DNA of 64,000 nucleotides from Eutreptiella sp. 'Long Island Sound 2002' (taxonomy: Eukaryota; Euglenozoa; Euglenophyceae; Eutreptiales; Eutreptiaceae). Positions 11,476 to 21,945 of the stretch are shown one piece after another. The position numbers were made by a program, and so were the translations under genes. The stretch lies in assembly GCA_964036045.1 (NCBI GenBank), contig OZ038382.1:3511789-3575788 (forward strand), read 5' to 3'. Position 1 is the first letter of the stretch, and each line of letters starts with the position of its first letter. The notes beneath the pieces are model-generated. The model did no database searches. It saw nothing but the letters and a program-made list of their open reading frames with translations, and was not told the origin of the DNA.

Positions 11476-12600
11476 ATTGGTAGTAGCTAACAGCAATAGA
11501 TAGACCGATTGAGTGCCAGCCTTGTGCAATCTCTATTGTGGCTACTACACGGATGTTGTAACATGCTGTGCAGGCCGGTTAAAAAACACGGCCAGAAACA
11601 AGGACTGAAATAGGCGGGGCTGAATTTTTGTACATTGGTTGTGACCCACTGTGTTGTTGTGAGTTGGAAGGAGAACTGCCAAACATTGCTGCATATGCAT
11701 ACCAGGACGTGCATGTGTGGACCGTCTTTTGACCTGCATGCAGCCCCCCGCAGATCTATGCCAACTAGGGAAATCCCTCAAAAGGCAATCAGGCAGGCAT
11801 CACGCGAGAATGTGGGTGAGGCACAGCCCCCTCTTCACCTTCTATGAAATCATGGTCACCAGCAGTAGCACCGAGGTGGCACAATGCCCCCGTCCCCTCG
11901 CCCACACAGGCTGGTCACGGGCAGCGACCTCCGGGGAACGGGGGAGGACATGGAAGCTCTCCGCCCGCTGCACCTGGAAATCCTTTTCGAGCCAGCACCA
12001 ATGAGTAGTGATGTTGACGCCCAGTCGGCAGTAGATCAGTGGATAGTCCCGTTGGTTTCACCGCCATCATGCTTGCCCTTGCCTCCCCTTCCCCCATCCT
12101 CTGATGGACACGGCGGGCCCTTTGAAATCCCATCGGAACCTCAGCTTGTCCAAAAATCATAGGCGTCAACTCAAACATGCACTCTGAGGCTACTGAGGCT
12201 TTCTTGCCTGAATTCAGCCTCGCTTTGACCTGCACGCACGCAAGTTGTGCGACCATGGCCTGGGCTGCACAAAGCTAAGGAATGCCGTTCATGCAGTGTG
12301 CACGCAATGCAAATTTTTGTATGTTGGCACATACTCAAACAATAGTTTTCGCCCTTGCCAATGAGACACCGGGTTTTTTAATTTGTAAAAGAGTTCTATT
12401 CGAATTCCATTGATGACATGCATTTCATTCAAATTTGTACGGAAGGGGGTATAGAAATGGTGTTCGGTCATGGTTGAGTGCTTCGGCCCCGGACCTTTGC
12501 TTAAGTGGGTCCCACCCCACTGGGGGGCGTGGGGTCTGTGGCCTGCGGGTGGGTGGGTTAGTTTGGTTTTGGGAAACTTTCACTTTCTGAGTGTCTATTT
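11476..12600. other. no recognisable feature
   Basis: Both strands were read. No domain signature, tandem array or clear inverted repeat. This is the region upstream of the oxygenase-like ORF; no TATA-like promoter could be assigned with confidence. Confidence 0.3.
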
Positions 12601-12609
12601 TTTTCGGCC

Positions 12610-13623
12610 ATGCTTTCACTGCTTCGGATCTCTCTGGCGGGAGCCCTCCTTGCAACCCTGTGGTTGCGGCGCATTACCTGGACCTGGACAATTTGCCAGC
12701 TTATGCGCTCCTCCTGGCCGCCTTTCATACCTATGCCCCCCAGCATTTCGTCTTCATTGACTCACGTTGAGGGCTGGGCATGGGCGCAGTGGGAACAGGA
12801 AATGTCTATCACCCGTCGCCCCCCACTTCCGATCCCCGAGTATTTCTCACCCCCGACTGCGGACATGGACCTCCGTCGACCATTTCTGGTGCGTGGCTTT
12901 CTCAATGGGACCTCTACTTTGCTCACTTGGACCCCTGAGTTCTTTGCAAGTGCCCCTTATGGAGACCTGCTGATGGATTTTTTCACCGATGCTCGTATCT
13001 TCAACACTGTGCCAAACTCTGTTGCTCCCTTAAAGGAGATCATTCAGAACATCAGCGGCGGTGGGCCCCAAAAGTTTGCATCCGAAATGGTGTTCCGGAA
13101 ATTCCCAGAGTTGCTGGAGGACCTGAACGTGACGTGGCTTGCTGCAGCGTTTGGCCACCACTTCAAGAAGGAGTACATTGGCACGACGCTGACCATGCCT
13201 TTGTTTTATGCTCAGGGCCAACATGTGACAACCACACGTACCGACCTGCACTGTGAGCCCATCGGCAACGTGGTGCTGATGCTCAGTGGTTCTAAGAAAT
13301 GGACTCTTGTGCCGCCCTCGCAGTCGCAGTACCTGCGACCTCAGGCCTCGCCTGACGGCCGCGCCTACATTTTTTCCAGGCGAGTTCCCACAGCTTTGGA
13401 GTTGCAGGGCCTGGAGCGCTATGAGCTCATTGCAAATGCTGGAGATTTGTTGTGGGTGCCTACATGGACATGGCATCGCGTGGATTACACCCCTGGAGTG
13501 GCATCCCTGTCTCTGGGGATGTTTCATTTTCGTGCGTACGATTTTGCAGTGAACAATCCACTGTTTGCTTTCGCGCTGCTGCCCAATTTGATGAAAGAAT
13601 TGTGGGGCCTGAAGGCACAGTAA
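12610..13623 (+). CDS. JmjC/cupin_8-like Fe(II) oxygenase
   Basis: A 337-residue intronless ORF. The jelly-roll core is recognisable. An entry strand reads RRPFLVRGFLNG, followed by a YGDLLMDFFTDAR block. The first metal-binding pair is H214/E216 (TDLHCEP), followed by LMLSGSKKWTLVPPS. The second metal His is H289 in GDLLWVPTWTWHRV. HxE...H is a normal variant of the HxD/E...H facial triad of 2-oxoglutarate oxygenases; the lysine in GSKKW sits where cupin_8 proteins often bind the cosubstrate. Protein hydroxylation or demethylation is the usual family role; the substrate is unknown. The first ~50 residues are doubtful: frame 0 over about 12591-12768 (NPVVAAHYLDLDN...) looks more protein-like, so a frameshift or upstream exon may supply the true N-terminus. 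Confidence 0.75.
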   Translation: MLSLLRISLAGALLATLWLRRITWTWTICQLMRSSWPPFIPMPPSISSSLTHVEGWAWAQWEQEMSITRRPPLPIPEYFSPPTADMDLRRPFLVRGFLNGTSTLLTWTPEFFASAPYGDLLMDFFTDARIFNTVPNSVAPLKEIIQNISGGGPQKFASEMVFRKFPELLEDLNVTWLAAAFGHHFKKEYIGTTLTMPLFYAQGQHVTTTRTDLHCEPIGNVVLMLSGSKKWTLVPPSQSQYLRPQASPDGRAYIFSRRVPTALELQGLERYELIANAGDLLWVPTWTWHRVDYTPGVASLSLGMFHFRAYDFAVNNPLFAFALLPNLMKELWGLKAQ

Positions 13624-13815
13624 GACTGATTCTGAATTTTCGCACCCAGTCCCAAAACATGTGCAATCTCTGGCAGTGACTGTGGGTGGTGCCCTGCACT
13701 TCCGCACTCTCGGTCGCCAGCAAATGATTGTGGCTTTCAATAATGCGGACTCGATGCAGCAGCATGTCAAAATGTTGAGAATTGACACTATGATGCTTCG
13801 GATGCGCCGTTAGTA
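13624..13815 (+). other. coding-like segment after the oxygenase ORF, other frame
   Basis: Frame 2 from about 13643 to a TAG at 13813-13815 reads well-formed protein sequence: VQSLAVTVGGALHFRTLG, then VAFNNADSMQQHVKMLRI. It lies immediately downstream of the oxygenase stop but one frame off. It could be a further exon, a C-terminal extension lost by frameshift, or a neighbouring remnant. It is too short to assign. Confidence 0.3.
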
Positions 13816-14249
13816 AGCGGTGGTGGTGCTGCAGGAATTGCAACTACGCCAGGCGCAGTCGCAATCCATTCTCTGACCTTTCTGCACTTCTGGACAATAC
13901 ATTCTCGACAATGGGCTATTGGCCTTCTCATTGCCAAGCACACTCTCCCTTACACGTTCACTGGACTAGGGCTTGACTCGATATGCCTTTGAGCGTCCAA
14001 TGATATACACCCCGCGGCCCAAAGCCTCGCCACTCACACAGCCCTTACCCCAAGGCCGGCTGATATAATATTGCCGTGCAAACCCCCAACTGATAAACCA
14101 AACCCTTGGTGCTTGATGAGATGCCAAATGAGCAACTCCTCTGGTGCGCTCGCAGGGGCTTTCGGGGGCTTACCACTATGGGTCTCCAATGGGGTATGGA
14201 CTGTGCACAACACCATCCCTGGGTGAACAGCGTTGCCCCTTCCCATTAT

Positions 14250-14563
14250 CCAGATTACGACCAAAATGTTGGGACGGGAAGCACCCCCAAGTGGCGCCTT
14301 ACCAATATTGGTGCTACTGCTTTGGACCATTGGCTTATGGCTCGGGGTGGCTGCCAACAAAAAACCTGCTGGATGTAGCAAAGGCCTTCCCATCGGTTCC
14401 TAGACCGCCGCTCTTGACTATCTTGCAGAACGGTGGAGCACCACGTGGCATGCTACATTGCATGCAACAAATCTATGCTAGAACACCAGCACTCCTGAGT
14501 ATAAATGGAAGGCAGACACAAATCATGACCACAAGAGGCGTAAAGGAAGGTTGCCCGTTGGTG
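14250..14563 (+). pseudogene. LINE reverse transcriptase stub
   Basis: Frame 2 reads NLLDVAKAFPSVPRP (RT motif A with the Asp of LDVAKAF), then QQIYARTPALLSING and TTRGVKEGCPL (motif B of non-LTR RTs, TRGV+QGCPLSP type). Similarity ends abruptly within motif B at about 14560, where AT-rich palindromic sequence begins. Upstream of motif A the frame is not convincingly RT. This is a 5'- and 3'-truncated LINE fragment, unrelated in detail to the full-length LINE at 49.6 kb. Confidence 0.65.
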
Positions 14564-14792
14564 TATGTTATAATACGTGTATTTTTTTTTTTTTTGCGGT
14601 ATTTGCGTGGAACAAAAAAATCGTCACGCCGTGTAATTTTTCTTTCGCGGTAAGTCATGTAAACCTGTACTCACATTACCGCAAAAAAATTTACATGACT
14701 TGACCATTTTTGTTTGCACGCCTTTACTGCAAAAAACAAATTACACGACCTTACTGCAAAGAAAAAAATTACCAAATTTACTGAAAATGCAT
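14564..14792. repeat. AT-rich palindromic repeat, copy 1 (TACCGCAAAAAAA type)
   Basis: Multiple copies of TACCGCAAAAAAA and TTTACATGACTT/TTTACACGAC occur here. An opposed copy TTTTTTTGCGGTA sits at about 14588-14600, so the ends fold on each other. The same vocabulary in the same order fills 22560-22720. It interrupts the LINE stub on its left, suggesting insertion. No coding capacity. Confidence 0.6.
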
Positions 14793-14796
14793 GCAT

Positions 14797-15385
14797 GTTG
14801 CCAATATGCCCACCTGGGGGCCACTTCTGATTTTTGGCCCCCGCTCTGAAGCGTTGGGGACCCCCTAGGCGGCAGGGGTTATGTAGCCATTCTGCCCACT
14901 TGTGGGCCATCTCTGATTTTGTCCCCTGCTGTGAAGCATTGGGGACCCCCCAGGCGGTTGGGGTTATGTAGCCACGCGGCTCACTTGTGGGCCACTTCTG
15001 ATTTTATCCCCTGCTCTAAAGCATTGGGGACCCCAGACGGCAGGGGTTCTGTAGCCACGCGGCCCACTTGTGGGCCACCTCTGATTTTGTCCCCCACTCT
15101 GAAGCGTTGGGGACTTCCCAGGCGGCAGGGGTTATGTAGCCACGTGGCCCACTTGTGGGCCACCTCTGATAGAACAGCTATCAAAGGCCTAGAGGACACA
15201 AGTATGATGTAGAATAGCCATCAAGGGCCCAGAGGACACGAGTTTGATGTACAACAGCTGATTTTGTTCTGAAGCGTTGGGGACCCCCCAGGCGGCAGGG
15301 GTTATGTAGCCACCCGGCCCACTTGTGGGCCACTTCTTATTGTGTCCCCCGCTCTGAAGCGTTGGGGACCCCCCAGGCGCCTCCT
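14797..15385. repeat. ~85 bp tandem repeat array
   Basis: Units starting GCCCACTTGTGGGCCAC and containing CTGATTTTGTCCCC, GAAGCGTTGGGGACC and GGGGTTATGTAGCCA recur about every 83-87 bp, roughly six or seven times. The fifth unit is broken by about 100 bp containing an internal near-duplicate (ATAGCCATCAAGGGCCCAGAGGACAC versus the version at 15175-15205). Each unit contains the inverted repeat GGCCCAC/GTGGGCC. This is a minisatellite. Confidence 0.8.
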
Positions 15386-15529
15386 CCTACGGCCCGTGTG
15401 CCACGGCAAAAGGAGAAGGGAAAGAAGGCTTTGCCAAGTCCCCCCCCCCATACCATAGAAGATGGTGAAGGGAAGGAAGACCTAGCCAAGTGCACCCACT
15501 GTCAACCCTCCCACTTTCAAAAGGCGTAG

Positions 15530-16260
15530 TCGGAGAACCATCCCGAGCAAAACAACCCCTTTGGGGGTAGGAGATTGGTTGACGGACAAGGATGTCTTGT
15601 TTTGGTTGAACCAAGAGCACTGCCACATGGAAATCGATGAACCATGTGTGTGGACTCTTGCAGTACCAAGAGACTGTCCAAGTGCATGCGGAGGGTTGAA
15701 TCTGGCACCACACTAGACAGCATGGCTCAGTGCCGTTGCCACATTTTTGTGGTCAATAGTGATGACAAAGAAGGGTCTCATTGGTTTGTGTGTGCCTTCG
15801 ATTGTCGTTTCCGGTTGGAGTGTTTCATTATTTCGGTTTGGGAACCCCTAAGCTCCATTCATTTGATCCGTCTTTTCTTGACGGCAATCAAGAAGCTTTG
15901 CTGAACTACCAAGCATAGGGCCTTGGCATTCCAAAAGGATGGTTGGTCTTGTGGTTTTCAGAGCTTGCACATCACAAACTTGGTGGCGGATCACCGGGGT
16001 TCTTCTTCGGATATGCCCCTCACCCCAATGGGTCCCGGTTTTGTGGACTATATATTGAGCATTGTTCATGCGGATCGCGTTGTGTGCGTCATTGAACCAC
16101 CTAGTGATGATTTGGAGGGTGCGCCTGACCTTCCTTGCCTTCTTGAGCCCCCCCCCCCCCCTGCAACACCCAAGTTGAAAGTGCACTTTCGGGGATCGAG
16201 GACAGTGTTCACACCACCCCCACCCCACAGGCTGGCAAGGAGGCCTCCGCCGAGCAAAGC
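15530..16260 (+). pseudogene. Ulp1/C48-family cysteine protease remnant
   Basis: An upstream frame reads VGDWLTDKDVLFWLNQE, the usual entry to Ulp1-like domains. After a frameshift near 15650, frame 2 reads CHIFVVNSDDKEGSHWFV (candidate catalytic His codon at 15779-15781) and SVWEPL, where the acidic partner is expected. An in-frame TGA follows (15902-15904), then AFQKDGWSCGFQSLHI (candidate oxyanion Gln and catalytic Cys codon at 15950-15952). The His, acidic, Gln, Cys order is that of SUMO/NEDD8-type C48 proteases. Eukaryotic transposons often carry such domains. The stop and frameshift show it is dead. It lies just upstream of the DIRS-like element but outside its repeats. Confidence 0.65.
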
Positions 16261-16345
16261 GTGGAATGCCCAGAGCTAAGGCGCAACCTTCCATGGCCAC
16301 TCCCACAGAGGAGGATACCTGTCCCAAGGTCCTCGTCCATGGAGA

Positions 16346-16528
16346 GTGGTGCAAGGTGCGATGCATTTGCTGGAGCGTGACGAGCTTTGCATCGGTGAGC
16401 TGGCCAAGCAGCCAGTAGCGGAGTTGCGTGCCGCTTGTCAGCTTGTCACCTTACCTGGTGCGGAGCCCAAGTCCAGCGACGCAAAAGCTAGCTTGATCTA
16501 CAAGTGTGCATTTTGCAACTACTCGTGA
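16346..16528 (+). other. short ORF, possible SAP-like segment
   Basis: A 60-codon ORF in which LCIGELAKQPVAELRAAC followed by KASLIY resembles the helix-extended-loop-helix of SAP DNA-binding motifs. It follows the C48-protease remnant by about 90 bp in another frame and may belong to the same dead element. The resemblance is weak. Confidence 0.25.
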
Positions 16529-16634
16529 CGGGTGCATGTTTTGTGGGCTATATTTTCCTCTGCGTGTTTGGTGTACCAGTGGTGGAGCATATAAGCATGC
16601 TAGTATGTTGGCCCCATCCCACTGCCTTGGTGGC

Positions 16635-16770
16635 CTATAATGGTGGCACTAGCGTTGGCCATGGCCCTGTAGGGACTCTTTTTCTTGAGCTTGATTTTGT
16701 TCCCAGTGCCGGCACCTTGGATGTTGGCCATGGCCCTGTTAGGACTCTTTTCTTGGGCCGGAATTTGTGC
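16635..16770. repeat. ~72-bp imperfect direct duplication
   Basis: GTTGGCCATGGCCCTGT followed by AGGACTC and TTTTCTTG occurs at about 16655-16687 and again at about 16725-16757, separated by about 40 bp. It is a small tandem duplication just left of the DIRS-like element. Confidence 0.6.
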
Positions 16771-16820
16771 CTAATGCCAATGACACCATGTGATACTATG
16801 TTATATTGGCGGAGTTTGAA

Positions 16821-16906
16821 CCCCTGTTTTACTTGCCCACTTGTCTTTCTTGAACAGGGTATCACATCTCCTGTTGTATACAGATTTGTTGAAAATTTAT
16901 TGTGTT
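16821..16906 (+). repeat. split direct repeat A1 (left end)
   Basis: Begins CCCCTGTTTTACTTGCCCAC and ends AAAATTTATTGTGTT. It matches 21992-22077 with about eight substitutions, and similarity stops sharply at both ends. Confidence 0.8.
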
Positions 16907-16920
16907 TTTGTTGACACAAC

Positions 16921-17534
16921 ATGCAAGTATTTAAGTACCCTTTCAAAAGCTCGTCATCTAAAGGCCCCAACCAGGAGCTGTCGAGCGCTAGGAGCAGCTC
17001 GGCAGTGCCCGACACTAGCTTGATGACTGCGGATGAGATGAGGGTTCTTCTACAGTCTCAACAAGAAGCTATTGGACATCTGCAGGCACGCTTGGAGGGT
17101 TTTGGTGGTCGCCGAGCGCAACGCTGTACCAGACTTGAACGTGGCGGCAGTGGAGCCATTCTTGGGAGGCGACAGAGTGGCAAGTTGGATGCGGCAGTCG
17201 GGCGAAGCCCTGCGTGACTACGTGCGCTCGGCCGATGCTGCACCCGTTCGGCCGTCCGATGTCATGGGCAACGCCATGGAATGTCTACGAGGAGACCGCT
17301 TGGCATACAAACTCTGGGGAATCATCCTGGACTCGCAGCACGCGTACACCCAGCGCTATGTGTCGGATGACAGACCCGCTGGATGTGTTGAGCTGGTCGG
17401 AGGCCATCCTCAGGGGCGGTCCATCCTTCAAGTACAGGGGCATTGATTTCGCCATGCGGCAGGGCGTCCTTCATTGGATGTCGAAGAAGGGGAGGTGGAT
17501 ACCGGTATCAGCCAAGCCATCGGGTGATTGTTAG
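16921..17534 (+). pseudogene. gag-like ORF remnant of the DIRS-like element
   Basis: Starts 15 bp after repeat A1. Frame 1 reads a Ser-rich N-terminus and a helical segment (ADEMRVLLQSQQEAIGHLQ). The frame then shifts to 2 near 17100 (RNAVPDLNVAAVEPF, GEALRDYVRSADAAP) and to 0 near 17380 (LSWSEAILRGGPSF, FAMRQGVLHWMSKKG), ending at TAG 17532-17534. Position and composition suggest the structural protein. No zinc knuckle is visible, and no family hit can be claimed by eye. Confidence 0.4.
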
Positions 17535-17720
17535 AGATGCACCAAAGAAAATGTCCCACAAGAGCAATTGAGGCATTGGCATTTCCAATGTCCCCACTGG
17601 CCCTGACGGGACCAATGTCCCCACTGGGACTGACGGGACTGCGGCCTCTGCGGCCGGACCGGGTGGGGGTGGCCTTGCTGTTGTTCAGATTCGCGGTCAG
17701 TCGCTAGGAGGTGCGCGTCA

Positions 17721-18720
17721 GTGCCCTCGCATGTACCAGGGCCGACCTTCTGGGCGGCGGCGGCCTGCTGGGCCATGGCGATGGCGGCTGTGGGCTCATA
17801 TCGGGTGGCAGCCGTGGGTGTGCGGGGATGGGCACCCAAAACTCAGACGAGGTACCGATCTGCGTTGTCCACATTGGCTGGCTTCAAGGGGTCAAGGGCA
17901 CTGCACTCGTCGCTTACTGACACGCTGTCTTCCTAGCATCGCGGGTCAGTATGGGACAGGCCAAGTCAACCCTCCGTGGGTACGTCTCAGTCGTTCGGGC
18001 TGCCGAGGATGTCCGACTGCTTCCGGAGTGTGTGCGGGCCATCCACTGGAGACTTGCAAAGTTGGGTAAGCCCACGCCCGGGCAGCCGTACATGGGACCG
18101 TGCGGGCTCCGTCTCCTCTGGTCTACAGTGTCGTCACCACAAGAGCAAACTGTGGGAGCCCTTGCTTGCCTCAGTTGGTTGCTTTTCCTCAGGGTATCTA
18201 AAGCGCTGTCCATCACACCAGTGGGACTGGCGAGCGACTCCGTGGTCCTATTCGTCACGACCAAAGTCGGCGGTCATTGAGAGTTGCGAAGGCCGCTCTA
18301 TGGGCGGGGACGGTCTTGGGTCCGTTTCCTTAGGGCCTATGCCCAAGCCTATTGCATCTCTGAAGGTCAGTCGTTGGTTCAGGGAGGAGTTGAGGTAGTG
18401 GAGAAGACCTTTGCGAGCCTCCTCCGCGACTCCCCGTATGGGGGTCACCGGTGGCACAGCCTACGGTGAGGGGGCGCCGCCGCCGCCTTCCACCGCTCCC
18501 CCAACGTCCCCTACTTCGTTTGGTGGGGGTGGTGGCGCTGGCTGACCACGGCTTTGGAGTACGCTCTCGGGTACTGTGACCCTGCGGTGGTTGGGGCACT
18601 GGAGCTGCCGTGGCCTGTTGGCGTCCAAGCTGCTGATGGGGGGCTAGTTGTGCTCTTGGCGAACCTTTGGGGCGATGCCATGTATGCCAGATCCGAGAGG
18701 TGCCCCACAAGTGCTGCATT
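17721..18720 (+). pseudogene. tyrosine recombinase of the DIRS-like element
   Basis: The N-terminal core-binding region is in frame 0 (GWAPKTQTRYRSALSTLAGF). It continues in frame 2 from about 17951 (TLRGYVSVVRAAEDVR). The catalytic domain includes LSWLLFLRVSKALSITP, whose Arg fits catalytic Arg I, and then a TGA at 18278. Next comes GGHRWHSLR, the HxxR box, followed directly by a TGA (18467-18469) where family members have another Arg (RRGGA). GGAAAAF and a tryptophan-rich turn with LEYALGY supply the candidate Tyr. Both TGAs are one C-to-T change from CGA. Roles in the family are circularisation and integration of the cDNA; this copy cannot act. Confidence 0.6.
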
Positions 18721-19363
18721 GGAGGTACTTGTACCTGTCCGTGCGGGGCCTACTATATCTCTTGCTGATATGGATGTGGCGGAAACTCAAAAGGAGATGG
18801 ACGACGCTGGGTTTGATTGTGATTCTACAGCCGTTTCGTCCGCATCGTCCGGGTCTGGAGAGTCCCCGGCGTCTGCCGGGAGTGCACCGGCTGCCCCCGC
18901 CGCAACCACAACATCGGAGTCAGTCTCCGCAGAGTTCACGCAAGGATCCCAACCTCCGACCGGGGTTGGACGAAAGCGGGCAAGGCGTGCTAGGACGACT
19001 GTCCAAGCACCGGGAGTCGGTACGACATGTGGAGCTGACACCAACGCGCTGAGGGTCAAGAGGAGGGTCGTTGGTCTGGGCCGTTCCCTACTTATCCGAC
19101 GGCATCATGCGGCGAGCGCAGCGGTGGGCTTGGGTTCTGCGAGGACCCGCTGACCTACCCGCAAGCGACGGCATCCTGATGGGCTTTCAGGCGGGCCTGC
19201 CCGCAAAGCGGCTTCGCATCCCCAAAGTACGCGGCAGGGCTAGGGCACAAGGGCGGGGTCCAGTGAGGAAGGTGGCTGGTCTCTTGGAAGTGCGCCCCCA
19301 AAGGGAGTGATTCGCGGAATCCCATCTGCCTGTGACCCAGTGCTGTGATCGGGGCTGGGGTCC

Positions 19364-21282
19364 TTGCAGTTGCTTGCCCCGTTGGATCAAGGTCTGCGGT
19401 CGTTGCGTCGATGTGACCCACTGTATGTTAGGTCTGAACCTGTGCCTCAGTTTGTTGGTTTTTTGAGCATATTCTTTTCTTTCCTGCCTTGGCTTCACCG
19501 GGCGTTGTCTTGTAGTGTGTGGTTGCTTATGCGGTGCCTGCATATGTTTGTCCTACGAATGTTCGTCAACTGTGAGGATTTTCGACTCCGGTCGGCGCCG
19601 AGTATCATTTTTGATGTCCTAAAGGACTTTCCTTTGGACTCTTGGGATGCGCTGTTGCACCTATCCACATCACCCGTACCTCAGTTGCGCACGGCGGATC
19701 CCCGGTTGGTTGGGCGCGGGTTGGGTACCGTCGGTAGTTATGAGACATCTGATGAGTTGTGGCACGAGCTAGCCGCTGTGGATTTTGAGGCCTCTGATGC
19801 GGAGTTTTCCTTGCCTCGCGATGTTTACTCCCTGACTCGGGAGGACATCGTTTTACCCATGGTTTGTTGGCTCCTGGAGGCGGGGGTGGTGAGCATTATG
19901 GATAGAGGCTGCCCACTAAGGGCCAGGTGCTAGCCTTTCATAATACCTAAAACTACCGAGAAAGTGTTCCTCATTTTTAACTTGGTGGACTTGAATGAGG
20001 GTTTGCAGAGGCCAGCGTCGTTCTCTTTGGATGGGTGGGAACAGATATCGCGCAAGCTGGCGGAGTGGCTAGCGGATAGGCCGTTGTTCTGTACGCATGT
20101 TGATTTGAAAAACGCCTTCTGGAGCTTTACGCTGCCGCAACGACATGCGAGGGCTTTTCGTTTCCGTTTGCGGTGGGAGCTTGAGGATAGAATTTTTTGT
20201 ATGTCCCGGATGCCATTGGGGTGGAAACACTCCCCGCTTTTTTGCGAGACAGCCCTAAGCCGTATCGTGCGGCCCCTAATACGGGACGGTTACCTACTTT
20301 TTCACTACTTGGATCATTTTCTCATCTTGGGACTAGACCCGGTGTGGTTGCGCGCTATCACAGTGCGTGTGGTGCGGGCCTTGGAGGAGGCGGGGTTCCT
20401 CGTGTCGGCTAAAAGCACCCTGGAGCCAGTTAGTGATATTTTTTTCTTAGGTAGATACGTAAATTTAGGTGTGTGCACAATCAGGTCCCACCCACGAGCT
20501 TTTCTACAGATGTTTAACATCTGGTTGCGTTTGGCCACCCGGTCCCGCCCTTCGTCCCGCTTGCTTTCTAAGGCCTTACAATTCATCCACTGGCACTTCC
20601 GACCGCGGTTGGGAGGGGGCCCCCTACTTGCAAGAAGCTACTGCTGCGACCGGTGGCGGGGGTTTGAGCGCCCCACGCCTTGCAAAGTTCTCCAAGGGCT
20701 ATGTACTGCTATTGTCCGGTGTATTGAGCCATGGGAGCCCCCCGCGTCGGCGCGTACTGCGATTTACCATTCTCTGTCGCCGGTGAGTGAGCTGTGGGCA
20801 GTGCGTCATTGTGTGATGTTTGGTGATGCGGCGCTGGATGCTATCCGATACCGGGGGGCTTTTATACCGAAGCTGTCAGGTATTCGTTCGCAGGTTATCC
20901 CCCCGGAAAGGCATACACAGCAAAGTGCTGAGCTTTGGGTTTTGGTATGGTTGGTGCGGTTGGTTGTGCGGCCAGGTTTGTGTTACGTAGTTTTGGTGAC
21001 GGGTTCATAGGTGGCAGTGTGCCAGTTTTTGTCCCTGAGGGCTTCCACGTGGTTGAATATGTAAAGTCTTTTGCGTGCCTTGGTGTTGCTCCGATGCAGC
21101 ATCCCTTGATTGTGGAGGTGCGTCTGGTGCCAGGGGTATTACAACGGGCTGATCCGCCAAGTAGGTTGGATCTGAATCATCAGTCTAGTATGCAACGTGC
21201 GTGTAGCCAGGCTTATCGTTTGTGGAGGGTACTACTTCTTCATCCAAAGGAAGTGCAGCAGGTGGGTGGTTTGATCCTGTAG
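19364..21282 (+). pseudogene. DIRS-like reverse transcriptase / RNase H
   Basis: Frame 2 from about 19540 reads a polar pre-RT region. After one in-frame TAG (19931-19933) it reads PFIIPKTTEKVFLIFNLVDLN, the finger block. Motif A is VDLKNAFWSF with the catalytic Asp codon at 20102-20104, motif B is RMPLGWKHSPLFCE, and motif C is YLDH (20306-20317), where the second Asp of YxDD is His (CAT for GAT). Motif D/E is SAKSTLEP..FLGR. RNase H follows: VMFGDAALD, then QQSAELW with its Glu. A frameshift near 20950-21000 moves the rest to frame 1 (SFGDGFIGG, VPGVLQRADPPSR). The RADPPSR ending is typical of DIRS/pararetroviral-type RNase H. Inactive. Confidence 0.8.
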
Positions 21283-21330
21283 TGCCTGTTCTTTTGGGTG
21301 CTTGTTTTTGTGCACATCGTCCATTAATAT

Positions 21331-21945
21331 GACACGTCGTGGCCGGAGCCGCCGGCACCGCAGGGGCCGCTAGCACCACCGCCGTTCGGCGCAGGCCCTA
21401 GAGCGTAGGCGGGAGCGTGCGCGTCTACACATGTGTGCAGTGTGCGCTAGGCGATTGCCGTGGAGACCGGTGCGCCGCATTTTATTGGGGACACAGACGC
21501 GGTTGGTGTTTGACCGGGTGTGTCTGCGAGACAAAGTGCCCAGGCTGTTGGGGTTGGCAGCGAAAGACTTGGGGCAGCGCCTCCAGTCCCACGCCGAGCA
21601 GCTGTTCACAGCATCGGGGGGCCCCGATGTTAAGGATGCCGGTAACCACCTTTGTAGGCATCGCCGGCGCGTGCGCGTGGACGGTCGCGCCATACATATG
21701 TATCGCTATCCTCCAACCGCCGGATTGGGGGTGCGCAGTTGCCATACATTTGGGTGCAAGGCACTCAGTTGCTCGTGCGCCGTGTGGCATATATGTTTCA
21801 TTCGATGTGAACTCATGTGAGCATTTTGGTGTGTTGCTCTGGCATATGGGGGCCGGGTGCCGTGGCTGTTTAGCTGCCGAGCGGCCGGCGGTCATTTCCA
21901 ACATGAGCAGTGGTTTTTTTGACTGGTGTCATAATGTGAGGAGTA
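21331..21945 (+). other. region between RNase H and repeat B1, ORF unassigned
   Basis: A short Arg-rich start (about 21331-21372) is followed by an ORF at 21431-21820 containing clustered Cys/His near its end (LCRHRRRVRV, FGCKALSCSCAVWHICF). This may be a diverged zinc-binding product of the element or chance. DIRS relatives sometimes carry an extra ORF (for example a methyltransferase) here, but no methyltransferase motif is visible. Confidence 0.25.
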
